NCBI GenBank assembly: GCA_963842795.1
Contig: CAWJHV010000018.1
Span: 62,001-126,000 of the forward strand
Length of the DNA stretch: 64,000 nucleotides
From: WHSW01 sp963842795
GTDB lineage: Bacteria > Actinomycetota > Thermoleophilia > Solirubrobacterales > 70-9
Direction: 5' to 3'
Notes under the pieces: generated by a model
What the model was told of the DNA's origin: nothing
Seen by the model: only the letters and a program-made list of their open reading frames with translations
Database searches by the model: none
Made by a program: the position numbers and the translations under genes
In this document: positions 57,242 through 64,000 of the stretch, in pieces
How positions within the stretch are numbered: the stretch's first letter is position 1
How the letters are laid out: every line of letters starts with the position of its first letter

Positions 57242-59683
57242 TTATCCCCGGTTGTGGCCGCCGTCGATCGCCGCGTCGAGCGCGCGCTCGATCCGGTCGA
57301 CGTAGACGAACTCGAGGCCCGAGCGCTCACGCTCGGGGATCTCGAGCACGTCGCCCTCGTTGCGGTCGGGGACGATCACCCGCTTGATCCCTGCGCGCTG
57401 GGCGGCCAGCGACTTCTCCTTCACCCCGCCGATCGGGAGCACCTGCCCGGTCAGGGTCACCTCGCCGGTCATCGCCGTCTCCGAGGACACCGGCCTGCCG
57501 GTGACCAGCGAGACGAGCGCCACCGCCATCGCCACGCCCGCCGACGGGCCGTCCTTGGGCACCGCCCCGGCCGGCACGTGCACATGGATGTCGTTGGTCG
57601 CGAACCAGTCCTCGGGCAGCTCGGGGGCGATCCGCGCCGCGTGACCGCGGACCCACGAGAGCGCCGCCTGGGCCGACTCGCGCATCACCTCGCCCAGCTG
57701 ACCGGTGATCGTGAGCTTGCCCGACCCCGGCATCGCGGTCGCCTCTATGAACAGAACCTCGCCTCCGACCGGGGTCCACGCGAGCCCTGTGGCGACCCCG
57801 GGCACCTTCGTCCGCCGGCGGGTCTCGGCGAAGACCTTGCGCCGTCCGAGCAGCTCCCTTGCCCGCTTGGCCGAGATCGTCCTCTTGTCGGGCTGCTTGC
57901 GCCTGCCGCCCTCGGCGAGCCCGCGGGCGAGCTTGCGGCACACCGCGCCGATCTCGCGCTCGAGGCCGCGGACGCCGGCCTCGCGCGTGTATTCCTCGAT
58001 CGTCGCCCGCAGCGCCGCGTCGGAGAATCGCACCCCCGCCCCGCGGAGGCCGTTCTCGGCCAGCTGACGCGGCACCAGGTAGCGCTTCGCGATGTGCAGC
58101 TTCTCGTCGGTCGTGTAGCCGGCGAGCTGGATCACCTCCATCCGGTCGAGCAGCGGCGGCGGGATCGTGTCCGGCGAGTTCGCGGTGGCGATGAAGAGCA
58201 CCTCGGAGAGGTCGAAAGGCAGGTCGAGGTAGTGATCGCGGAAGGTCGCGTTCTGCGCCGGATCGAGGACCTCGAGCATCGCGCTCGCCGGGTCGCCGCG
58301 GAAGTCGGCGCCCATCTTGTCGATCTCGTCGATCATGAACACGGGGTTGCGCGAGCCCGCGTCGCGGAGGGCGCGGACGATCGTCCCCGGCATCGCCCCG
58401 ATGTACGTCCGCCGGTGGCCGCGGATCTCTGCCTCGTCGCGGACGCCGCCGACCGAGATGCGCTCGAACTCGCGCCCGAGGGCGCGGGCGATCGAGCGCC
58501 CGAGGCTCGTCTTGCCGACCCCGGGCGGACCGATGAAGCAGAGGATCGGACCCCTCACCGGCCCCGTCGCCGCCTTGGAGGCGGCCGGCCCTTGCGTGAG
58601 GCTGCGCACGGCGAGGTACTCGAGGATCCGCTCCTTGACCCGCTCGAGGTCGTAGTGGTCGGCGTCGAGCACCTCGCGCGCGTGGGCGAGGTCGAGGTCG
58701 TCATCGGTGGTCGCCGACCACGGCAGGTCGACCATCCATTCGAGGTAGGTGCGAATCACCCCGTACTCGGCCGCCGCCGCCGGCAGCCGCTCGAGCCGCG
58801 AGAGCTCGCGATCGGCGGCCTTCTGCGCCCCCTCGGGCAACCCGGCCGCGGCGATCCGCTCGCGCAGCTCCGTGACCTCGGCCTGGGTCTCGTCCTCCTC
58901 GCCTAGCTCGCGCTGGATCGCCTTCAGCTGCTCGCGCAGGTAGTACTCGCGCTGGCCCTTCTCCATCTCCGACTCGACCTGCGACTGGATCTGCGAGCCG
59001 AGCTGGATCACCTCGAGCTCGCGGGCGAGCAGCTCCGAGAGCCGGCGCAGCCGGCGCGTGACGTCGACCTCCTCGAGCAGCTGCTGCTTCTCCGCGGTCG
59101 GTATCCGCAGCGCCCCCGCGATCAGGTGCGAGAGCGCCGAGGGGTCGTCGATGTTGGTGACCGCGAGCTGCAGCTCCTCGGGCAGGTACGGGATCTGCTC
59201 GATGATCTCCGAGAAGGTGCGCTGGACGTTGCGGGTCAGCGCCTCGAGCTCCGGCGTGGGCTCGACCGCGTCAGCGAGCGCCTCGATCCGGGCGACCAGG
59301 TACGGCTTCTCGCTCACGTAGTCGCCGATCCGCACCCGCTCGGTCGCCTGGACCAGGATCCGCATCGTCCCGTCCGGGACCTTGAGCATCCGGGCGACCA
59401 CGCCGACCACGCCGACGTCGTAGAGCGCGTCCGGGCCGGGCTCCTCGAGCTCCGGGTCCCGCGCGGCGACCAGGACCAGCGTGCGCTCGCCGCCGAGCAC
59501 GTGGTCGACCAGCCGCATCGAGCGCTCCTGGCCCACCGCGAGCGGCGTCAGCGTGTCCGGGTAGGCCACCGCGTCCTTGAGCGGCAGCACCGGCAGCGCC
59601 GCCGGCAGCGGGCCGGCGCCCTGCTCGCGGATCGCGCGCTCGACGTCCTCGGCCTCGACGACCTGGATGCCGTCGCTGTCCAT
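57242..59683 (-). CDS. lon: ATP-dependent protease Lon
   Basis: 813 aa LonA from ATG 59683. N-terminal substrate domain (LPVLPLKDAVAYPDTLTPLAVGQERS), coiled linker (QREYYLREQLKAIQRELGE), AAA+ module with Walker A GPPGVGKTSLGRSIA and Walker B VFMIDEIDKMG, and peptidase with Ser in KDGPSAGVAMA and Lys in GGVKEKSLAAQRAG. Degrades misfolded and regulatory proteins. A TTG 9 nt further upstream (59692) is an alternative start. Confidence 0.97.
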   Translation of the reverse strand: MDSDGIQVVEAEDVERAIREQGAGPLPAALPVLPLKDAVAYPDTLTPLAVGQERSMRLVDHVLGGERTLVLVAARDPELEEPGPDALYDVGVVGVVARMLKVPDGTMRILVQATERVRIGDYVSEKPYLVARIEALADAVEPTPELEALTRNVQRTFSEIIEQIPYLPEELQLAVTNIDDPSALSHLIAGALRIPTAEKQQLLEEVDVTRRLRRLSELLARELEVIQLGSQIQSQVESEMEKGQREYYLREQLKAIQRELGEEDETQAEVTELRERIAAAGLPEGAQKAADRELSRLERLPAAAAEYGVIRTYLEWMVDLPWSATTDDDLDLAHAREVLDADHYDLERVKERILEYLAVRSLTQGPAASKAATGPVRGPILCFIGPPGVGKTSLGRSIARALGREFERISVGGVRDEAEIRGHRRTYIGAMPGTIVRALRDAGSRNPVFMIDEIDKMGADFRGDPASAMLEVLDPAQNATFRDHYLDLPFDLSEVLFIATANSPDTIPPPLLDRMEVIQLAGYTTDEKLHIAKRYLVPRQLAENGLRGAGVRFSDAALRATIEEYTREAGVRGLEREIGAVCRKLARGLAEGGRRKQPDKRTISAKRARELLGRRKVFAETRRRTKVPGVATGLAWTPVGGEVLFIEATAMPGSGKLTITGQLGEVMRESAQAALSWVRGHAARIAPELPEDWFATNDIHVHVPAGAVPKDGPSAGVAMAVALVSLVTGRPVSSETAMTGEVTLTGQVLPIGGVKEKSLAAQRAGIKRVIVPDRNEGDVLEIPERERSGLEFVYVDRIERALDAAIDGGHNRG

Positions 59684-59733
59684 CGCAAGCAATCTAGCGA
59701 CGGGCGGTCCGCGCGACCCGCGCCGGTGCGGGG

Positions 59734-62076
59734 CTAGTCGTTGTCGACGATCGTCGTCGTCCCCACGTTGTCGGCGATCGTCGCCGCGAGGGGCTGGGAG
59801 AGACGGACGCTGAAGGTCTCGTTCGGCTCGTTGGCCGTGTCGTTGATGTTCTGGACGTCGACGGTCTTCGACGTCTGGCCGGCGGCGAAGTTCAGGGTGC
59901 CGTTCCTGCCGACGAAGTCGCGCGATGGCACCGCCGTGCCCCTCAGGGTCATGTAGTCGACGCTCACCGTCCGCCCGCTCGCGGCCGAGAGCCGGACGAC
60001 GAACCGGTGCACCGCTCCGCCCTCGACCCGGTTGGCCGCGTTGACGATCGACAACGACGGGGTCGGGTCGTTGTCGACGATCACGCCGTCGCCGATCGGG
60101 TCGGAGATCGTCGCGGCGACCGGCGCGGAGAGCCTGATGCTGAAGGTCTCGTTCGCCTCGTCGAGCGCATCCTCGAGCGCGAGGAGGGTCAGCCTCGCCG
60201 TGGTCTGACCCGGTGGGAAGGTGATGCTCCCGTGGCCGGAGTGGTAGTCGCCGGGGGACTTGGCGGTCCCGTCCCGGGTGGTGAAGTCAACCGTGACCGC
60301 CCTGCCGCTTGGGGCCGAGAGGGTGAGGTCGAAGCGCAGCGGCGCGCCACCCTCGCCCCGGGCGGGCGAGTCCGTGATCGCCACGGTTGGCGCGACGTCG
60401 TTGTCGAGGATCGTGCCGGAGCCGCTGCCGTCGGCGATCGTCGCCCCGACCGGATCGTCGAGGCCGACGCTGAACGTCTCGTCGTTCTCGTCGAGCGTGT
60501 CGCCGGCCGAGCTCACCGTGACCGTCCTCGTGGTCTGACCCGGCGCGAAGGTCACGGTCCCGGTCTTCGTGGCGTAGTCGCCCGGAGCCACGGCCGTCCC
60601 GTCGGAGGTCGCGTAGTCGACGCTCACCTGGTGGCTGGGGGCCGAGAGCGTGACCGCGAAGCTGTGCGCGTTTCCCCCCTCGCTGCGTGCCGGCGAGTCG
60701 GCGATCGAGATCGCGGGGTCGGGCGCGTCGCTGATCGTGGCGGTCGCCGTGGCGTCGGCGATCGTGGCCTCCTGCGGGTCGGAGAGCGTGACCGTGAAGC
60801 CCTCCTCCGCCTCGGCCAGTCCGTCGTCGACGACCGGCACGATGACGTGCCCGGTGCTGTCGCCGGGGCCGATGGTCACCGTTCCCGAGGCGGACTGATA
60901 ATCCGCGGGCGAGGTCGCCGTCCCGTCGGACGTCGCGTAGTCGAAGCTGACCGCGTCGTCGCTCTCGTTGGACAGGTGGACCTCGAAGGCCGCGGCGTCC
61001 CCCTCGATCACGTTGACGTCGCCGATCGTGGCGGAGGGAGTGGGTGGCATGTCGCGGCGACCGATCTTGTTCGGGCTCGGCTCGGTGAACCAGATCCGGC
61101 CGTCCGGGCCCGTGGTGATCCCGTTCGTGTGGCCCCCCGAGGGAACGTCTTGGTGCAGGACGGTCCCATCCATGGTGATGCGGCCGATGCCGGTGCCGCC
61201 GGAGGAGTTGGTGAACCACATCGCGCCGTCGGGGCCCTGAATGATCGACGTGGCGCCGGCGCTGCAGCAGGTGATCGGGAAGCTCGTGAATGACCCATCG
61301 GTGGCCACCCGGCCGATCCTGTTGCCGTGGAAGTCGGTGAACCAGAGCGCGCCGTCGGGGCCGGCGGCGATCCCGGTCGCGCTCAGCAACGGCTCCGGAA
61401 CGGGGAACTCGGTGATCGCCCCCGCGGTTGTGATCCGGCCGATCTTGTCGGGCAGAGGCTGGCCGGTGATCTCGTCGAGCCCACCGCTCCTCGTGAACCA
61501 CAGCGCTCCGTCGGGCCCGGCCGTGATGTAGTAAGGCGGGTACGGACTGTCCAGCGGGAAGTAGGTGATCGCGCCGTCGGTCGTGATCCGGCCGATCGTC
61601 GCGGGAATCGAAGTCTCCCCGTGTACGCGATGGAACTGCGTGAACCACAGGGCGCCATCGGGCCCGACCGTGATGTCGTTCGCAGCCGAAGTGGCGATCC
61701 CGGGCTCCCAGTCACCTGACGGGGACAGCGGATACTCCGTCACATCGCCACTGGTGCTGATGCGGCCGATCTTGCCGCCGCGATTCTCCACGAACCACAG
61801 CGCCCCGTCGGGGCCGGCGGTGATCTCGGTCGGCCAGCTCCCTGCGTTCGGGAGCGGGAATTCCGTAATCGTGCCGTCCGTCTCGCTGCGGCCGATCTTG
61901 CCGCCGAGGATCTCGGTGAACCACAGGGCTCCATCAGGCCCCGCGACGATGTCGAGCGGTCCGCTGTTGGCCGTCGGCACGGGGTACTCGGTGACGGCGG
62001 CCGACGCGGCAGCCGCCGGAACGACCGCCACGGCGCAGACGAGGATCAGGGCCCGACGCACGCGCTTTCCCGACAT
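59734..62076 (-). CDS. Secreted Vgb-like beta-propeller protein with four Calx-beta domains
   Basis: 780 aa from ATG 62076 (GGAGGAAG directly upstream). Signal peptide (RRALILVCAVAVVPAAAASA). Residues about 28-355 are six or seven blades of the virginiamycin-B-lyase/streptogramin-lyase type (GPDGALWFTE...GKIGR...G.ITEFP). Then four Calx-beta repeats follow (about 360-780; SEGGNAHSFAVTLSAPS, DYATSDGTA, DENDETFSV, each ending TILDND/VIVDND). The Vgb catalytic His cannot be confirmed. No sortase or membrane anchor at the end; probably a released or wall-bound adhesive protein. Confidence 0.9.
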   Translation of the reverse strand: MSGKRVRRALILVCAVAVVPAAAASAAVTEYPVPTANSGPLDIVAGPDGALWFTEILGGKIGRSETDGTITEFPLPNAGSWPTEITAGPDGALWFVENRGGKIGRISTSGDVTEYPLSPSGDWEPGIATSAANDITVGPDGALWFTQFHRVHGETSIPATIGRITTDGAITYFPLDSPYPPYYITAGPDGALWFTRSGGLDEITGQPLPDKIGRITTAGAITEFPVPEPLLSATGIAAGPDGALWFTDFHGNRIGRVATDGSFTSFPITCCSAGATSIIQGPDGAMWFTNSSGGTGIGRITMDGTVLHQDVPSGGHTNGITTGPDGRIWFTEPSPNKIGRRDMPPTPSATIGDVNVIEGDAAAFEVHLSNESDDAVSFDYATSDGTATSPADYQSASGTVTIGPGDSTGHVIVPVVDDGLAEAEEGFTVTLSDPQEATIADATATATISDAPDPAISIADSPARSEGGNAHSFAVTLSAPSHQVSVDYATSDGTAVAPGDYATKTGTVTFAPGQTTRTVTVSSAGDTLDENDETFSVGLDDPVGATIADGSGSGTILDNDVAPTVAITDSPARGEGGAPLRFDLTLSAPSGRAVTVDFTTRDGTAKSPGDYHSGHGSITFPPGQTTARLTLLALEDALDEANETFSIRLSAPVAATISDPIGDGVIVDNDPTPSLSIVNAANRVEGGAVHRFVVRLSAASGRTVSVDYMTLRGTAVPSRDFVGRNGTLNFAAGQTSKTVDVQNINDTANEPNETFSVRLSQPLAATIADNVGTTTIVDND

Positions 62077-62185
62077 CTTCCTCCGTACGCGCTCGCGTGA
62101 CCGCGGGCGCCGAGACGTGTGGGGCAATCCTCCAGCACCGCTGGTGCGGGCGCATCCGTAGTTTCCCGCGCACCCCGGGGGCCCG

Positions 62186-62641
62186 CTAGGGCTCGCGCTT
62201 GGGCTCGATCGGCACCCGGCGGGTCACCTGGCCGGCGAGCGGCAGCTCGACCCGCAGGATCCCGTCCTCGTAGCTCGCCCGGGCGCGCTCGGCCACGACG
62301 TCGGCCCCGAGCTCGACCACGCGCCTGAACGGGCCCGCCTCGATCTCGAGCTGCTGGTAGACGCGGCCCTCGGTCTCGGCGACCGGTCGCTCGCCGGTGA
62401 TCACCAGCTCCCGCCCGGCGACCTCGAGCGCGACCGTGTCGATGTCGACCCCGGCGAGCTCGGCCTTGACCACGGCCCGCGGAGGATCGCCGCCGTAGTA
62501 GACGTCGACCCGCGGCGAGAACCCTGTCTGAGCCCTGGTGGCACGCCCCCATTGCTCGGCGAACGGGTCGCCGAGGAGCTCGTCCATCTCGCGCCACATG
62601 CGCTCGAAGTTGACCCGCAGGTCGCGTTCCGACATCCGCAC
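62186..62641 (-). CDS. Hsp20/alpha-crystallin family small heat-shock protein
   Basis: 151 aa. Alpha-crystallin domain about 45-140: PRVDVYYGGDPPRAVVKAELAGVDIDTVALEVAGRELVITGERP, FRRVVELGADVVAERARASYEDGILRVELPL. ATP-independent holdase chaperone. GTG at 62641 or ATG at 62635. A short hairpin GCACC-gct-GGTGC lies beyond its stop near 62140. Confidence 0.93.
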   Translation of the reverse strand: MRMSERDLRVNFERMWREMDELLGDPFAEQWGRATRAQTGFSPRVDVYYGGDPPRAVVKAELAGVDIDTVALEVAGRELVITGERPVAETEGRVYQQLEIEAGPFRRVVELGADVVAERARASYEDGILRVELPLAGQVTRRVPIEPKREP

Positions 62642-62698
62642 AAATCTAGAGGCTCGCCGCCCGGGCGTCGAAGGCCGGGCCGGGGCTTCGGATCGATC

Positions 62699-64000
62699 TC
62701 AGCCGGTCGCGCGCGCGGGGATCCCGATCTGGCGCATGAACTCCCGGATCTGGGTGGGGTCGGCGACCCCGGGCTGGACCGCGAGCGAGTAGCCCTCGAG
62801 GCTGAGCCCGTCCGGCGGCTGCGGCTCGGCGTAGAGGAAGCCCTGGGCGTAGCGGCAGCCGAGCTCGTGCAGCTCCCGGTGCTGACGCTCGGACTCGACC
62901 CCCTCGGCGATCACGGTCAGATCGAGCTCCTCGGCCAGCGAGAGCACCGCGGCGACGATCGCCCGGTCGTCGGGTCGATCCGGGAGCCCTTCGACGAAGA
63001 CCCGATCGACCTTGATCAGATCGATCGGCAGCATTCGCAGCAGGTTGAAGCTCGACGAACCGCCGCCGAAGTCGTCGATCGCCAGCCGCACGCCGAGTCG
63101 CTTCAGCGCCCGCAGGACCGGCAGCATCGGCTTCGCGTCCTCGAGCAGAGAGGTCTCGCTCAGCTCGAGGCAGAGCAGCGACGGCGGCAGCCGGGTGGCG
63201 GCGAGCGCGTCGCGGACGATCTCGACCATGTCCTCGCGGACGACCTGCAGCGGCGAGACGTTGACCGAGACATAGACGTTGTGGCCCTCCCGCCGCCAGG
63301 CCTTGGCCTGCTGGCAGGCCTCGCGCAGGACCCAGGCACCGAGCGGGGCGATCAGCCCGTACTCCTCGGCGATCGCGATGAACTCGCCCGGGGCGACCAG
63401 GCCCCGAGTGGGGTGCTGCCAGCGCACCAGCGCCTCGCAACCGACGGGCGAGCCGTCGGCGAGCGAGGTGATCGGTTGGTAGTGGACCCGCAGCTGCTCG
63501 GTCTCGACCGCCTCCCGCAGCTCTCCCTCGACCTCCAGCCTCGCCGCCAGCTCGGCCCTCATCTCCTCGTCGAACACCTCGATCTCTCCAGGGCCGATGC
63601 CCTTCGCGCGGTACATCGCGAGGTCGGCCTCGACCAGCAGCGTCTCGGCGGTCTCCTCGTCGCGGGTTCCGAACGGGGCGATGCCGAGACTCGCGCTGAT
63701 CACGTGCTCGCGGCCCGCGATGGCCACCGTGACCCCGGCCTGGATCGCGTCGCCGAGCTCCGCGGCGACCCGCTCGGCCTCGCCCGGCGCGCACGACGGC
63801 AGCACCACCGCGAACTCGTCGCCGCCGAGGCGTGCGAGCGTGTCGGTGGCCCGCAGGCGGGTGCGAAGCGAGTCGGCGACCCGGATCAGCAGCATGTCGC
63901 CGGCCACGTGGCCGAGGCTGTCGTTGACCTCCTTGAACCGGTCGAGGTCGAGGATCACAAGGGCGCCGGCGGAGTCGCTGCGCCGCGCGACGGCGACCTC
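62699..64000 (-). CDS. GGDEF-EAL c-di-GMP turnover protein (5' end off window)
   Basis: The frame is open to the right edge; 434 residues visible. GGDEF domain: LVILDLDRFKEVNDSLGH, LARLGGDEFAVVLP. EAL domain: CEALVRWQHP (EAL), NVSPLQ, LELSETSLLED, DDFGGGSSSFN (usually DDFGTGYS), IDLIKVDRVFVEGL, IAEGVES and YAQGFLYAEP. Metal and catalytic residues of the EAL site are mostly kept, so phosphodiesterase activity is plausible. Sensor part not visible. Overlaps no gene; 57 nt from hsp20. Confidence 0.92.
   Translation of the reverse strand, partial: EVAVARRSDSAGALVILDLDRFKEVNDSLGHVAGDMLLIRVADSLRTRLRATDTLARLGGDEFAVVLPSCAPGEAERVAAELGDAIQAGVTVAIAGREHVISASLGIAPFGTRDEETAETLLVEADLAMYRAKGIGPGEIEVFDEEMRAELAARLEVEGELREAVETEQLRVHYQPITSLADGSPVGCEALVRWQHPTRGLVAPGEFIAIAEEYGLIAPLGAWVLREACQQAKAWRREGHNVYVSVNVSPLQVVREDMVEIVRDALAATRLPPSLLCLELSETSLLEDAKPMLPVLRALKRLGVRLAIDDFGGGSSSFNLLRMLPIDLIKVDRVFVEGLPDRPDDRAIVAAVLSLAEELDLTVIAEGVESERQHRELHELGCRYAQGFLYAEPQPPDGLSLEGYSLAVQPGVADPTQIREFMRQIGIPARATG

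Noticed and set aside
59734..62076. Streptogramin resistance gene (vgb)
   Set aside because: The propeller resembles Vgb, but the protein is exported and extended by Calx-beta domains; resistance cannot be supported.

Overview
The window is very GC-rich and codes almost edge to edge. The gene set is that of a high-GC actinomycete: two F420-type enzymes, a six-gene MCE array, a DUF5701 protein, a LytR-CpsA-Psr protein, a ROK sugar kinase and a SHOCT protein. A deep-branching actinobacterium such as Solirubrobacterales/Thermoleophilia is my best guess. This is inferred from gene content only; no rRNA or marker tree is available here.

Layout. 1-7.8 kb (minus strand): housekeeping run rplY-pth-ech-mfd-ppiC-mazG, with an unusual 51-bp triple repeat between pth and ech and an apparent CTG start for pth. 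7.8-10.5 kb: an ECF sigma factor translationally coupled to a catalytically dead esterase-like protein. Divergent from these is a LysR-type DNA-binding domain fused to an intact hormone-sensitive-lipase-type esterase, with a perfect palindrome between the two transcription units. 10.5-17.8 kb: DUF1254/DUF1214 protein, ABC1 kinase, MFS exporter, membrane proteins and a glycerophosphodiesterase. 17.8-20.6 kb: SnoaL-like protein, prs and glmU. 20.8-23.2 kb: DUF5701, an HNH endonuclease gene whose start region carries a LexA/SOS-box-like operator, a tRNA-Gln-like gene with an irregular T arm, and an SRPBCC protein. 23.2-28.6 kb: tatD-rsmA-ispE-DedA/PAP2 fusion-small membrane protein-PucR-type regulator. 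28.6-34.5 kb: ABC-2 exporter, membrane proteins, carboxymuconolactone-decarboxylase-like protein, metG and an unknown protein. 34.5-37.3 kb: a palindromic dispersed element, a RemA-like small protein, a lipoprotein, and a tandem pair of secreted paralogues with lysine-rich tails.

37.3-46.4 kb holds six consecutive MCE (MlaD-like) genes. Five of them are linked head-to-tail by 4-nt ATGA/GTGA overlaps, and no YrbE permease or Mce ATPase lies beside them. 46.5-50 kb: rsmI, ROK kinase, LCP protein and the second copy of the palindromic element. 50-57.2 kb: FmdB zinc ribbon, glyS, MOSC protein, LLM and PPOX F420-type proteins, a UBP zinc finger, an R2-like di-iron protein fused to an SCP2 domain, and a GAF-GGDEF diguanylate cyclase. 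57.2-64 kb: lon, a secreted Vgb-propeller/Calx-beta protein, hsp20, and a GGDEF-EAL protein running off the right edge.

The most unusual points are the LysR-esterase fusion locus (8.4-10.5 kb), two families of dispersed non-coding repeats, the SOS-box HNH gene beside an irregular tRNA, and the R2-SCP2 fusion.
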